Below, in pieces: positions 27,208 through 36,849 of a stretch of DNA of 64,000 nt. Location of the stretch: the NCBI RefSeq assembly GCF_002153655.1, contig NZ_JOPJ01000007.1:1-64000 (forward strand). The letters are read 5' to 3'. The first letter of the stretch is position 1. Each line of letters starts with the position of its first letter. The DNA is from Acetobacter okinawensis. GTDB lineage: Bacteria; Pseudomonadota; Alphaproteobacteria; Acetobacterales; Acetobacteraceae. The notes beneath the pieces are model-generated. The model had not been told where the DNA came from, did no database searches, and saw nothing but the letters and a program-made list of their open reading frames with translations. The translations under genes were made by a program, and so were the position numbers.

Positions 27208-27771
27208 TTAGTAAAGGTAGTGGGTGTTATCGGCCAGAGTGTGGGGGGGGATGGGCGTTGGCCACAGGGCATGAACAGCCTGCGAGCCCGCAACCCCCAC
27301 CAGCAGGCCGACAAGCAGGCTAATGGCAATGGTGAGCGGTTTTTTCTGGCTCTTGCTGGCCTGAAGCGTTGCCAGATGGGTCTGGAGTTCGGCGCGTGAC
27401 TTCTGGGTCAGGTAGAGTTCGGATTTAAGTGTTTCATTCTGCGAGTGGGCAACCCGCAGGTTGCGGTCCAGCCGGGTGATGCTGTCGGCCATTTCGCGCA
27501 GTTGTACGCGGTACTGGTCCGGCATGTCCGTTGTTTTGGACCTGCTGGCCGAAGCCCGCGTGCCTGTCTGGCGGGTTGTGGTGCGGGCCTTGGAGGGATT
27601 GACCGCAATGGTCTGGAACAGGTTTTTAAGCGCGCCGCCTGTTGTGCTGTTTTTGCGCGCCCGGTTGCGCAGGGCCTGCAGGGCCGTATCTGACTGGCCG
27701 GGATGGTCTTCAAGCACCAGAGCCAGAATGTCTGACAGGATCTTGAGTTCCTTGGGGTCAATCTCGCTCAT
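27208..27771 (-). CDS. Tail-anchored coiled-coil protein of unknown function
   Basis: A 187-aa protein. The N-terminal 50 residues are soluble (MSEIDPKELKILSDILALVL) and are followed by a basic, flexible linker. A coiled coil spans about 90-140 (RLDRNLRVAHSQNETLKSEL). A single membrane helix near the C-terminus (PLTIAISLLVGLLVGVAG, about 144-162) leaves a short tail outside. The start overlaps the end of the tsaC/sua5 gene by 4 bases, so the two are translationally coupled. No family is recognised. Confidence 0.6.
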   Translation of the reverse strand: MSEIDPKELKILSDILALVLEDHPGQSDTALQALRNRARKNSTTGGALKNLFQTIAVNPSKARTTTRQTGTRASASRSKTTDMPDQYRVQLREMADSITRLDRNLRVAHSQNETLKSELYLTQKSRAELQTHLATLQASKSQKKPLTIAISLLVGLLVGVAGSQAVHALWPTPIPPHTLADNTHYLY

Positions 27772-28769
27772 GGTGCAGCGTCTTCCACGCCGTCTTGCGG
27801 GCGGGGGGCGGCGGCACGGTTCAGGCGGTCCTGTATGGCGCGGCCCAGACCATGCTGGGGTATGGGGCTGACGGCAATCCGCTCCAGCCCAAGAGCCCGG
27901 GCCTGATGGTCCAGTGTGCGCAGGCCGGTAAACAGTCTGGCCGCAGCCTCTTCCAGATTGCCATTTTCACTCAGGTTCCACACCAGCGGTGCCTCGGTGG
28001 GGCGGGGGGCGCCAAATGCCAGCAGGGCCTCGTCCGCCTGTGCGTGCAGGGCATTCAGCCGCACCGGCAGATGGGGGGCGTAATGCGAGATCAGGCGACC
28101 GGGCGAATGGGGGAGCACGTCACTGTTGGTCTGCGGCAGGCGGATATGGGGGCAGATGGCCTGCAACTCCTCCAGCGTCACACCACCCGGCCTGAGCAGG
28201 CAGGGGGCCTGCGGGTCGGTCAGGTCCACCACAGTGCTTTCCACCCCGACCATGCAGGGGCCGCTGTCCAGCACCGCGTCTATGCGGCCTTCCAGCTCTT
28301 CCAGCACATGGGCGGCATCTACCGGGCTTATGCGGCCCGAGCGGTTGGCCGAGGGCGCGGCTATGGGGCGGTCCACCTGCTCCAGCAATGCACGGGCCGC
28401 AGCATTGGCGGGCACGCGTACCGCAAGGCTGGAAAGACCATCTGCCGCCAGATCGCTGATGCAGCATGCCGGGGCGCGGGGAAGGATGAGTGTGAGTGGC
28501 CCCGGCCAGAATGCCTGCGCCAGCCTGTGGGCCATGGCATTGGGCACAACCTGCGTAAAAGCGGCCTGAGCATGGGCAAAGTGGCTGATAAGCGGGTTGA
28601 AGCGCGGCCGGTTTTTGGCCTCAAAAATACGGGCAACGGCCTGCGGCTGGCTTGCATCTGCCCCAAGGCCGTAAACGGTTTCCGTGCCAAACGCCACAAG
28701 GCCCCCAGCACGGAGAATGCTGGCGGCTGTGGCAATGCCGCTTGGAGTGGCATCCAGACGTCTGGTCAT
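27768..28769 (-). CDS. L-threonylcarbamoyladenylate synthase (Sua5/TsaC)
   Basis: Makes threonylcarbamoyl-AMP from threonine, bicarbonate and ATP for the t6A modification at position 37 of ANN-reading tRNAs. The 333-aa protein has the YrdC domain, with GTETVYGLGADASQPQAVAR and FEAKNRPRFNPLISHF, then PSANRSGRISPVDAAHV, plus the C-terminal Sua5 domain. Its length identifies the long Sua5 form rather than short TsaC. The ATG at 28769 (MTRRLDATP) is the best start; the frame is open further upstream but not protein-like. Confidence 0.92.
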   Translation of the reverse strand: MTRRLDATPSGIATAASILRAGGLVAFGTETVYGLGADASQPQAVARIFEAKNRPRFNPLISHFAHAQAAFTQVVPNAMAHRLAQAFWPGPLTLILPRAPACCISDLAADGLSSLAVRVPANAAARALLEQVDRPIAAPSANRSGRISPVDAAHVLEELEGRIDAVLDSGPCMVGVESTVVDLTDPQAPCLLRPGGVTLEELQAICPHIRLPQTNSDVLPHSPGRLISHYAPHLPVRLNALHAQADEALLAFGAPRPTEAPLVWNLSENGNLEEAAARLFTGLRTLDHQARALGLERIAVSPIPQHGLGRAIQDRLNRAAAPRPQDGVEDAAP

Positions 28770-28877
28770 GGTCTTCTCATGGCAACAGGGTGCAATCCGT
28801 AGGCCGATCGGTGGGGCAGGCAATGTTTTGGCAACAGGCAAACCCTGCGTAAAGGGGCTACGGGTGGACTGCGCTGG

Positions 28878-29648
28878 TCATAGTGTTCCGGTACAGACAA
28901 ATGGCGGATTTTTCCAGCCCGTTTTGCCATAAACGAGGGGCGACCCGTCCAGCAGTGTAATGTGCCCGCCCGCAGCCTCCACAATGGCCTGCGGGGCGGC
29001 GGTATCCCACTCCATCGTCGGGCCGAGGCGGGGGTACAGGTCGACCAACCCCTCTGCCACGCGGGCAAATTTTACGGCTGAACCGATGTTGCCCAGATGC
29101 GCGATTTTTTTGCCGTTCAGGTATTCGGCCAGACGTGTGTCATCCGCATGATGGCGGGAGGCCAGAACACTCAGCCCCTCCTGCGGGGCCGTGCGGACAT
29201 GAATGGCCTGCACGCCGTTTTTGTCCTCGCGGTAGGCGCCAAGGCCCACGCCGCCGGTGTAAAGCTGGTGGTAGGCAGGCAGGGCCATAGCTCCCAGTGC
29301 TGCGCGGCCATTGCGTACAAGGCCGATATTAACGGTAAAGTCGTCCCGTCCTGCGGCAAACTCACGCGTGCCGTCCAGCGGGTCGACCAGCCAGTACGCC
29401 GGGGTTGCGTAGGCTTGCAGGCCCGCAGCCACTTCCTCTTCCGCAATAACGGGTATGTCGGGTGTGGCCGCGCGCAGGCCCCGCAGAATATGCGCTTCCG
29501 CTGCGTGGTCCGCCTCCGTTACGGGGGAGGAGTCGGTTTTGGTCACGGTCTCAAACCCCCGCGCGCGAATGGTGCGGATGATTTCGGCGGCTTCGTTGGC
29601 CAGTCTGGCGGCAAGGGCCAGCAGGTCCGTATCTGCAAAGGTGCTCAT
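28878..29648 (-). CDS. cysQ: 3'(2'),5'-bisphosphate nucleotidase CysQ
   Basis: A magnesium-dependent phosphatase of the inositol monophosphatase superfamily, 256 aa. CysQ hydrolyses 3'-phosphoadenosine 5'-phosphate left over from sulfate activation. Metal ligands are visible in KTDSSPVTEADHAAE, VIAEEE and WLVDPLDGTREFAAG; the REF form after DGT is typical of CysQ. WDTAAPQAIVEAAGG near the C-terminus completes the site. The ATG at 29648 is used, since longer starts add unrelated sequence. It is divergent from pepA. Confidence 0.88.
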   Translation of the reverse strand: MSTFADTDLLALAARLANEAAEIIRTIRARGFETVTKTDSSPVTEADHAAEAHILRGLRAATPDIPVIAEEEVAAGLQAYATPAYWLVDPLDGTREFAAGRDDFTVNIGLVRNGRAALGAMALPAYHQLYTGGVGLGAYREDKNGVQAIHVRTAPQEGLSVLASRHHADDTRLAEYLNGKKIAHLGNIGSAVKFARVAEGLVDLYPRLGPTMEWDTAAPQAIVEAAGGHITLLDGSPLVYGKTGWKNPPFVCTGTL

Positions 29649-29807
29649 GCACCTAGCATACGCCAGCTTGGGGCCGCCGTCATGCCCTGTGGTGCGGTGT
29701 TGGTGTTTATCATGCAATCGGGTTGTGCTGGGGGTGTGGCTATTGCCAAGACGGGGTGGGGGACTTAGGCAGAAAAGATGTGGTTTTCAGGGAGATCGGT
29801 CAGAACC

Positions 29808-31280
29808 ATGCTACAGATTTCATTTTCCACCCACACACAGCCTACGGCTGGCGCGCTGGCTATTCTGGTGCCCGAAGGAGACGCGCAGTCTGCGGCTTTT
29901 CAGGCGTTTGACGCGGCAACACATGGTGCACTTGGCCGTGCCGCCAAGGCCGAGGGGTTTAAGGGCAAGGATGGCACAAGCTGTGTCGTGCTCGCCCCAT
30001 CGGATAGTTTTGAGCGCATTGTACTTGTCGGGATCGGCAAGGCGGACGACGTGGATGCATGGGCGGCCGAAAAGGCAGGCGGGCTTGCCGCGTCCCTGCT
30101 GGCGCGCGCACCCAAGGCTGCGCTGGCCGTAGGTGCACTGTCCGGCGTGCTGGCAGCGCATGTGGCGCTGGGGGCCGTGCTGGGGGCTTATCATTTTGGC
30201 CTGTACCAGACCGAGGACAAGGACGATAAAAAGCGTGCTCTGGCCGAACTGAGCGTGCTGAGCGCACACAGCGCCGAGGCACAGGAGGTCTGGCCCTCTC
30301 TGCTGGCCGTTGCGCGCGGTGTTGTGCTGACGCGCGACCTGGTAAGCGAGCCAGCCAATGTGCTGACCCCGGTTGAATTTGCCGAGCGGGCGACAACCCT
30401 GCGTGCCCATGGGGTAGAGGTGGAGGTGCTGGACCGCGCCGCCATGACTGCGCTGGGCTTTGGTGCGCTGCTGGGTGTGGCACAGGGAAGCGCCAACGAG
30501 CCGCGCACGGTTGTCATGCGCTGGAACGGCGGCAAGGAAGGGGACGCCCCGATCGCCTTTATTGGCAAGGGCGTCACCTTTGATTCGGGTGGTATCTCCA
30601 TCAAGCCTGCCGCGGGCATGGAAGACATGAAGTGGGACATGGCCGGGGCCGCAACGGTAACCGGGCTTATGGCGTCACTTGCATTGCGCAAGGCTGCGGT
30701 GAATGCTGTGGGTGTGGTGGGTCTGGTGGAGAACATGGTCTCCGGCACGGCCCAGCGTCCGGGGGATGTGGTGCGCAGTGCCTCTGGCCAGACCATTGAG
30801 GTGCTGAACACGGATGCCGAAGGCCGTCTGGTTCTGGCCGATGTGCTCTGGTATGCGCGTGACCGTTTTGCCCCCCGGCTTATGGTCGACCTGGCAACCC
30901 TGACGGGGGCCATTATTGTGGGTCTTGGCCACGAATATGCGGGTCTGTTCTCCAATGATGATGCGCTGGCCGTGGGGCTGGCCGATGCCGGGGCGTTTAC
31001 AGGGGAAAAACTGTGGCGCATGCCCTTGGGCAAGGAATATGACGCCCTGCTGAAGTCCGATATCGCAGATATGCAGAACATCAGCGGTGGTCGTGCTGGC
31101 GGTTCCATTACTGCGGCACAGTTCCTCAAGCGGTTTGTGGGTGAAACCGCATGGGCGCATCTGGACATTGCCGGGGTTGCATGGGCCTCCAAGGCCAAGA
31201 ACGGTCAGCCCAAAGGGGCTACCGGCTTTGGTGTGCGCCTGCTTGACCGGTTTGTGCGTAACGGGTTTGAGCAGGGCTGA
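29808..31280 (+). CDS. pepA: Leucyl aminopeptidase (cytosol aminopeptidase, M17)
   Basis: A di-metal hexameric peptidase that removes N-terminal residues from peptides; in some bacteria PepA also binds DNA at recombination sites. The 490-aa protein has the catalytic-domain motifs FIGKGVTFDSGGISIKPA, the KWDMAGAATV segment and the M17 signature NTDAEGRLVLAD. Metal and catalytic residues (Lys, Asp, Asp, Glu, Arg) are intact. The ATG at 29808 (MLQISFSTH) is used; an ATG at 29778 is in frame. A strong terminator follows. Confidence 0.95.
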   Translation: MLQISFSTHTQPTAGALAILVPEGDAQSAAFQAFDAATHGALGRAAKAEGFKGKDGTSCVVLAPSDSFERIVLVGIGKADDVDAWAAEKAGGLAASLLARAPKAALAVGALSGVLAAHVALGAVLGAYHFGLYQTEDKDDKKRALAELSVLSAHSAEAQEVWPSLLAVARGVVLTRDLVSEPANVLTPVEFAERATTLRAHGVEVEVLDRAAMTALGFGALLGVAQGSANEPRTVVMRWNGGKEGDAPIAFIGKGVTFDSGGISIKPAAGMEDMKWDMAGAATVTGLMASLALRKAAVNAVGVVGLVENMVSGTAQRPGDVVRSASGQTIEVLNTDAEGRLVLADVLWYARDRFAPRLMVDLATLTGAIIVGLGHEYAGLFSNDDALAVGLADAGAFTGEKLWRMPLGKEYDALLKSDIADMQNISGGRAGGSITAAQFLKRFVGETAWAHLDIAGVAWASKAKNGQPKGATGFGVRLLDRFVRNGFEQG

Positions 31281-31296
31281 CGCCCGGCCAGACCTT

Positions 31297-31330
31297 TGCC
31301 TGCCCGAACAATCGGGCAGGCATTTTTTTT
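31297..31330 (+). terminator. Intrinsic terminator after pepA
   Basis: The perfect stem TGCCTGCCCGA/TCGGGCAGGCA (31297-31307 and 31312-31322) is followed by a run of eight T. No A-run lies before it, so it works for pepA only. Confidence 0.93.
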
Positions 31331-31352
31331 ATCCTGCTTGCTATTGCCGGGG

Positions 31353-31799
31353 CTAGCGGGCGCGCTTCCAGCCCCTGTCCTCCTGCCGCCAGTAGGCCAG
31401 GTCGTGCCCGGCTTTGTGTGCCTGTGCCCAGCGCTCCCGCGCAGCGGCTACGGCGGTCTCATCATGCCCGTCAAACAGGTCGAATATCCGCTCAAAACGG
31501 GTGGGGTCCGTGCACTGCCTGTTCTGTGTCAGAAAAAGAAAGCGGGCCTCGTTGGGGCAATCCTCCCCGGTGCTGAGCCAGACAGGTTGCAGGTCGGGGC
31601 AGGCTATGCCCGCACTGCCATGGGGGAGCCATCTGGGCGTTGCAACCTGCCAGAGTGTTTTGTCCAGCTCTTCCAGCAAGGGTTTGTCGGCACACCAGAC
31701 CACGGCCTTTTGCCCACTGTCCAGCGTGCGGGTCAGCAACTGTGGCAGGGCTTCGCTCAGGCTGGTGCGGGTCAGGTGGTAAAAGCCGATCTGGGTCAT
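31353..31799 (-). CDS. holC: DNA polymerase III chi subunit
   Basis: Chi links the clamp loader to single-strand binding protein at the replication fork. The 148-aa protein begins MTQIGFYHLTRTSLSEALPQ and includes KAVVWCADKPLLEELDKTLW. It ends with the family's C-terminal pattern RERWAQAHKAGHDLAYWRQ. Length is normal. It converges on pepA, as is common in alphaproteobacteria. Confidence 0.9.
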   Translation of the reverse strand: MTQIGFYHLTRTSLSEALPQLLTRTLDSGQKAVVWCADKPLLEELDKTLWQVATPRWLPHGSAGIACPDLQPVWLSTGEDCPNEARFLFLTQNRQCTDPTRFERIFDLFDGHDETAVAAARERWAQAHKAGHDLAYWRQEDRGWKRAR

Positions 31800-31893
31800 A
31801 TATCAACCATAACAGTTTTGCCCTGAGGTGGAACAAAGCAGGGAGCAGGCCTGTTTTATGCTGTCTGATGGTGCAAGGACACAAGGAGTTAAA

Positions 31894-32754
31894 ATGGTCA
31901 TGACCAGAACCATATCTCTGCCAGATGGAACATGCCTGCCAGCACTGGGCGTGGGCACATGGAATATGGGCGATTCCACAGTCCGTAGGGAGGAGGAGAT
32001 AGCAAGTCTGCGCTACGCCGTAGAGCAGGGTGTGCAGGTGGTGGACACGGCGGAAATGTACGGCAATGGCCGCTCGGAACATCTGGTGGGGGAGGCCATA
32101 GCCCCCCTGCGCAAACAGGTTTTTCTGGTCAGCAAGGTTCTGCCCAGCAATGCATCGGCCAAGGGTGTTGCGCAGAGTTGCCGCCAGTCACTCCGGCAAC
32201 TGGGAACAGACAGGCTGGACCTGTACCTGCTGCATTGGCGTGGCAACGTACCGCTGAGCGAGACGGTGGAGGCCTTCCGCACCCTCCAGCAGGAGGGGCT
32301 GATCCGCTACTGGGGAGTCTCCAACTTTGATACCGATGACATGCATGACCTTGAGCGCTGCACCCACTCCGGAGAGTGCGTGGCCAATCAGATACTCTAC
32401 AGTCTGGAGCATCGGGGCGTGGAGTATGACCTGCTCCCCGCAGACAGGCAGCGCCGGGTTGTCAGCATGGCTTATTCTCCCATTGGTCAGGGTGGTGCGC
32501 TGCTCCACAACCCGGTGCTGGGGCGGGTGGCGGCGCGGCATACGACATCACTGGGGGTGGCAACGCCTGCACAGGTGGCGCTGGCCTGGGTGTTGCGCCA
32601 GCCCAATATGCTGGCCATTCCCAAGGCGGGAACGGTTGCGCATATGCGGCTCAATCTGGCCGCGCAGGAGCTTGTGCTGAGTGCGCAGGATTTGGCGGAA
32701 CTGGACGGCGCTTTTGCGCCCCCCCGGCGCAAGGAGCCACTGGCCATGATTTGA
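31894..32754 (+). CDS. Aldo/keto reductase
   Basis: An NADPH-dependent carbonyl reductase of the AKR superfamily, 286 aa. The catalytic residues are in DTAEMYGNG (Asp and Tyr), VFLVSKVLP (Lys) and LYLLHWRG (His). The cofactor site at AIPKAGTVAHMRLN completes the family pattern. The ribosome-binding site is excellent (aaggag, 5 bases before ATG 31894). The closest functional class by pattern is the YeaE/2,5-diketogluconate reductase type, but the substrate is not identifiable. Confidence 0.92.
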   Translation: MVMTRTISLPDGTCLPALGVGTWNMGDSTVRREEEIASLRYAVEQGVQVVDTAEMYGNGRSEHLVGEAIAPLRKQVFLVSKVLPSNASAKGVAQSCRQSLRQLGTDRLDLYLLHWRGNVPLSETVEAFRTLQQEGLIRYWGVSNFDTDDMHDLERCTHSGECVANQILYSLEHRGVEYDLLPADRQRRVVSMAYSPIGQGGALLHNPVLGRVAARHTTSLGVATPAQVALAWVLRQPNMLAIPKAGTVAHMRLNLAAQELVLSAQDLAELDGAFAPPRRKEPLAMI

Positions 32755-32874
32755 CCAGCCGCACGGGCACCATGCCTGAGGGCCAGTGTATTCTGCCATT
32801 TGCGGCTGGCTGCCTGTTATGGTTCAAGCCGCGTTTTTAAGAGCCAGATTTCACACCCGCAGGTTGGGTGGACC

Positions 32875-34014
32875 TTAATGGAAGCCCCCATCCTCGGACA
32901 GGGGGCGCAGGCCCACGCGTATGCTCAGTGTCTGGGGGTGGGTGTTGCGCAGGATGGCCAGAGTGGCCTCACTCCCCGGTTTGGCCGCAGCTATGGAGCG
33001 GATCATGGCACGGGCGGTATCCACATGCTCCCCGTTCAGCATGGTAATAATGTCCCCCTTGCGCAGCCCCCCACGGGCTGCGGGACTGTCACGGTCCACC
33101 TCGGTCACTTTTGCGCCGTTATGGAGTGTGATGTCGTCCAGCGTTGCGCCCAGCCAGCCCCGGTCTATGTGCCCGGTCTGGCGCAGGGTCTGCACAATGG
33201 GGATGACAATTTCGGACGGAATGGAAAACCCCAGCCCAACGGACCCTCCGGTGGGGGAGACAATGGCGGTGTTAAGGGCCACAACCTGCCCGGCAAGGTT
33301 AAAGGTCGGGCCGCCGGAATTGCCGGGGTTTATAGGCGCATCAAGTTGTAGAAAATCATCAAACGGGCTCGCGCCAATATCGCGCCCACGGGCGGATACA
33401 ATGCCAGCCGTTACGGATGAGCCCAGACCAAACGGGTTACCTGCCGCCATGATCCAGTCGCCCACCTGCACCTGTCTGCTATCCCCCCATTCCACATAGG
33501 GCAGGGGCTGGGGGCTGATGATCTTGATAACCGCAATATCGGTCAGCGGGTCCATGCCCACCAGTGTTGCGGTAAACTCCTTCCCGCTGGCAAGGGATAC
33601 GGTAATGGTGTCCGCGTCTTCCACGACATGACCATTGGTTACAATAACGCCGCCGGGGTCGATTAAAAAACCCGACCCGGCCTCCAGCAGTTCATCCCCA
33701 TGGTGGCGCATGCGCTCGCGGTAGCGCCGTTCCAGCGGTGTGCCTTTGACCGAGGATGGCAGCCTGTGGTGGCTGTCGGCGGCAGAATCATCGCGCGTTA
33801 CGGCAATATTGACCACGGCGGGAACAACCTTGCGCACAAGTGGGGCAAAGCTGACTGGACCGGTAGTTACAAGGGGCGCTGCCGGGGTGGAGGGTGTATC
33901 GGCCCATGCAGCGTTTGCGCCGTGGAGCGGCGCACAGCACAGGTAGGCCAGTGCCATGGAGGGCAGGCCTTGTAGCAATCTGTTCATCAAATGTGGTGCC
34001 ATGGAGCCAAGCAT
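32875..34014 (-). CDS. Periplasmic HtrA/DegP-type serine protease
   Basis: A trypsin-like protease/chaperone that degrades misfolded envelope proteins. A signal region (LLQGLPSMALAYLCCAPLHG, cleavage near NAAWA-DT) is followed by the protease domain with His in VTNGHVVED, Asp in DPLTDIAVIK and Ser in NPGNSGGP. It has one C-terminal PDZ domain (GWLGATLDDITLHNGAKVTE) instead of the two in DegP/DegQ, so it resembles DegS or short HtrA. Three Met codons (34014, 34002, 33987) could be the start. It converges on the aldo/keto reductase. Confidence 0.92.
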   Translation of the reverse strand: MLGSMAPHLMNRLLQGLPSMALAYLCCAPLHGANAAWADTPSTPAAPLVTTGPVSFAPLVRKVVPAVVNIAVTRDDSAADSHHRLPSSVKGTPLERRYRERMRHHGDELLEAGSGFLIDPGGVIVTNGHVVEDADTITVSLASGKEFTATLVGMDPLTDIAVIKIISPQPLPYVEWGDSRQVQVGDWIMAAGNPFGLGSSVTAGIVSARGRDIGASPFDDFLQLDAPINPGNSGGPTFNLAGQVVALNTAIVSPTGGSVGLGFSIPSEIVIPIVQTLRQTGHIDRGWLGATLDDITLHNGAKVTEVDRDSPAARGGLRKGDIITMLNGEHVDTARAMIRSIAAAKPGSEATLAILRNTHPQTLSIRVGLRPLSEDGGFH

Positions 34015-34173
34015 ATAAACTTTAGGCCATGTTTGGCGGGCTTGTGCAACCTTGTGCTGTGCCGGGGTGTGTTCTGGCGTGGGTAAAACCCTGTGGGAGG
34101 TCGCGCAACATGGGCAGGGCCACTGGGCAGGCAAGAGCCCGCCCGTGGTGTGGGGGGAGTACGGCTGGCCCGC

Positions 34174-36756
34174 CTAGCCCGGGCGCGGGCGTGGCTTGGC
34201 GGGGGCAAGGGCGGGGTTTTCCGGCCAGTCATGGCGGGGGTAGCGGCCGCGCATGTCCCGCCGCATGTCTGCCCAGCCCCCCTGCCAGAACCCGCCCAAA
34301 TCTGCCGTAATGGCCTGTGGCCGCCCGGCGGGGGACAGGAGCGCCAGCCGTAGCGGCACCTGCCCACCCGCCAGTAACGGCGTGCGCTCCGTGCCATAAA
34401 ACACCTGCGCGCGGGCAGAGGCTACGGGCACGGGTTGTGTATAATCCACCTCCGCGCGGCCACCGGGGAAGGGGAGATGGGTCGGCAGTTGGCTCTCCAG
34501 CCACTGGCATTGGGCGTAGGTCAGCAGGTTGCGTAAAAGGGCATGGCAGTCCAGAGCCTTGAGGGTGGCAACAGAGGTGCAGCCTGCCATGTAGGGGGCC
34601 AGCCACTCGTCCACACGCGCAGCCAGCGCGGGGGAGGAAAAATCGGGCCATGCCTGTGTCTCTTCCACTGCGCCGGTATGGGGTGCGGTGGGGGCGGATA
34701 TGCTGCGGGCCAGTGCAACGCGGGCCTGCAACTGCTTTACGGCGTCTGTCCAGTTCAGGGCGGTTTCCATCGCATCGCGCGCATGGAGCAAAAGGAGGGA
34801 TGCCGCTTCCTCTGGTTTGACCTTTTCGGTCCGGTCCTTGAGCACAAGGCAGCCAATGCGTGTGCGCCTGCGTGCAAGAATATTGCCCGATACAGGGTCT
34901 AGCGTGGTTTCCACCTGCTCATGTGTGCGTGCCAGCAGGGTGGGGGGCAGGTCGTTCAGGTCCAGCGGGGCAGCCAGCCGGATTTCGGCTGCTGTGCGCA
35001 GGTGCAGCCCGGCTACGGCCAGCAGGCGGTGGGGGGCGAGTGTGTCATCTCGTTTCAGGCGTGCGTTGCTGCCGTTAGCCAGCCGGTAACTGCCCGGCTC
35101 GCCCCGGCACAGGGCAATACGGTCGGGAAAGCCAGCCGCCAGCAGGGCCGCAGCATTCCCCTGTGCACGCAGGTGCTGGGGAACATTCAGCCGGGCACGA
35201 AAGCGCTTGGCAGCCAGTCTTATGCGGCTGAGTGCGGCCCGGTCTGCATCGGGGTGGTCCTCTCCCGCGATCAGGTCCAGCCTTAGCCCGATATCGGCAG
35301 GGGGCGTTACAGGGGGGCGGCCCTGTGCGCTGTGGCGTGGCCGCAGGGGGTCGCGCTCTTCCAGCAGGGCGGCCATGTCTGCGGCCAGTGCGGCTTCCTC
35401 CGCTGTGCGCGCGGCCAGTAACATGGCGGCAAGGCGCGGGTGTGTGCCAAGCTGGGCCATCTGTTTGCCAAGCGGGGTAATGTCTCCCGCGCCGTCAAGC
35501 GCTCCAAGGTGTTCGAGCAGTTCCCGCGCTGCGGCCAGTGCGCTGCCGGGGGGCTGGTCTGGCAGGGGCAGGGGGTCGGTGCTCCCCACAGTGTCGGCCC
35601 ACAGGGCTGTAGCCAGAACGTAATCCGCCAGATCAGCCTCTAAAATTTCGGGGCGGTCATGCTGGGGCATGGCGCGTTGCGTGTTCGCACTCCACAGGCA
35701 GTAGGCCGTTCCCGGAGCCTCGCGCCCGGCACGGCCTGCGCGCTGGCGTGCTGCTGCCTTGGAAATGCGTAGCGTATCCAACCGCGAAAGCCCGGCTCCG
35801 GCATCAAACCGGGGGGCGCGGCGGTACCCGCAGTCCACGACCACACGTACCCCCGGTACGGTGAGCGATGTTTCCGCAATGGAGGTGGCCAGAATAACCC
35901 GCCGCTCGCCAGCGTCTGCCGGGCGGAGCACGCGGGCCTGTTCTGCCGGGTGCAACTCGCCATGCAAAGGCAGGACCGTGGCCGCTATCCCGTCCAGCAA
36001 CTGGGCGGTGCGCCTGATTTCACCCGTGCCGGGTAAAAAGGCCAGAATGTCGCCCTGTGTTTCTGCCAGTGCGAGCCGAATACCCGTAGCGGTAGCTGGC
36101 GCAATGTCACGCAGGGTGGGGATGTCTTTTTTGGCGTGGTGCACCTCCAGCGCAAACATGCGGCCCTCGCTGGTCAGGACGGGTGCGTTCATCAGGCTGG
36201 CCAGCCGCTCGGTCTCGGCTGTGGCAGACATGGCGACAAGCCGCAGGTCCGGCCGCAGGGTGCGTTGTAGGTCCAGACAGAAGGCAAGAGCCAGATCGGC
36301 CTCAAGCGAGCGCTCGTGAACCTCGTCCAGAATAACGCAGGCCACGTCCTCCAGCATGGGGTCTCCCAGCAGGCGGCGCAGGAACAGCCCTTCTGTCAGC
36401 ACCTCTATGCGTGTCCGGGCCGATACGGCGCTGTCTATACGTGTGCGGTAGCCTGCAAACCCGCCAACCTCCTCCCCCATAAGGGCTGCAATGCGCTGCG
36501 CGGCAGCCCGGGCAGCCAGCCTGCGGGGTTCGAGCATAATAATCCGCCCGCTCTCCCCCCGCCACGCGCAGGCTGCAAGAACGGGAGGGATGGAGGTGGT
36601 TTTGCCTGCCCCCGGCGGGGCGACAACTATGGCGCTGGCCGGGCGCTGGGGCGTTGGGTCCGCGGCCAGAAGAGCGCGCAGTTGTGGCAGAATGTCTTTG
36701 ACCGGCAGGCCATCGGCAATCTGGTCAGGGTCGGTGGGATTGGGCAGGGGCGTCAT
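34174..36756 (-). CDS. hrpB: ATP-dependent helicase HrpB
   Basis: A DEAH-type RNA helicase of 860 aa whose cellular role in bacteria is poorly defined. Walker A is VVAPPGAGKTT at about residues 44-54, the DEAH-like box is ILDEVHERS, motif III is MSATAETERL and motif VI is RQRAGRAGR. The long C-terminal half ends with the HrpB-specific domain (ITADLGGFWQGGWADMRRDM, then GRYPRHDWPE). The ATG at 36756 follows aaaggcgg. Length is typical for the family. Confidence 0.93.
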   Translation of the reverse strand: MTPLPNPTDPDQIADGLPVKDILPQLRALLAADPTPQRPASAIVVAPPGAGKTTSIPPVLAACAWRGESGRIIMLEPRRLAARAAAQRIAALMGEEVGGFAGYRTRIDSAVSARTRIEVLTEGLFLRRLLGDPMLEDVACVILDEVHERSLEADLALAFCLDLQRTLRPDLRLVAMSATAETERLASLMNAPVLTSEGRMFALEVHHAKKDIPTLRDIAPATATGIRLALAETQGDILAFLPGTGEIRRTAQLLDGIAATVLPLHGELHPAEQARVLRPADAGERRVILATSIAETSLTVPGVRVVVDCGYRRAPRFDAGAGLSRLDTLRISKAAARQRAGRAGREAPGTAYCLWSANTQRAMPQHDRPEILEADLADYVLATALWADTVGSTDPLPLPDQPPGSALAAARELLEHLGALDGAGDITPLGKQMAQLGTHPRLAAMLLAARTAEEAALAADMAALLEERDPLRPRHSAQGRPPVTPPADIGLRLDLIAGEDHPDADRAALSRIRLAAKRFRARLNVPQHLRAQGNAAALLAAGFPDRIALCRGEPGSYRLANGSNARLKRDDTLAPHRLLAVAGLHLRTAAEIRLAAPLDLNDLPPTLLARTHEQVETTLDPVSGNILARRRTRIGCLVLKDRTEKVKPEEAASLLLLHARDAMETALNWTDAVKQLQARVALARSISAPTAPHTGAVEETQAWPDFSSPALAARVDEWLAPYMAGCTSVATLKALDCHALLRNLLTYAQCQWLESQLPTHLPFPGGRAEVDYTQPVPVASARAQVFYGTERTPLLAGGQVPLRLALLSPAGRPQAITADLGGFWQGGWADMRRDMRGRYPRHDWPENPALAPAKPRPRPG

Positions 36757-36849
36757 ACCGCCTTTTATGGCGCTGCGGTGGGCACGCTGCAATGCCTGAG
36801 CCCGCCTCACATGCCCAGTGTCTGGGCCGGAGGCGGGGTAAAACGGGAG

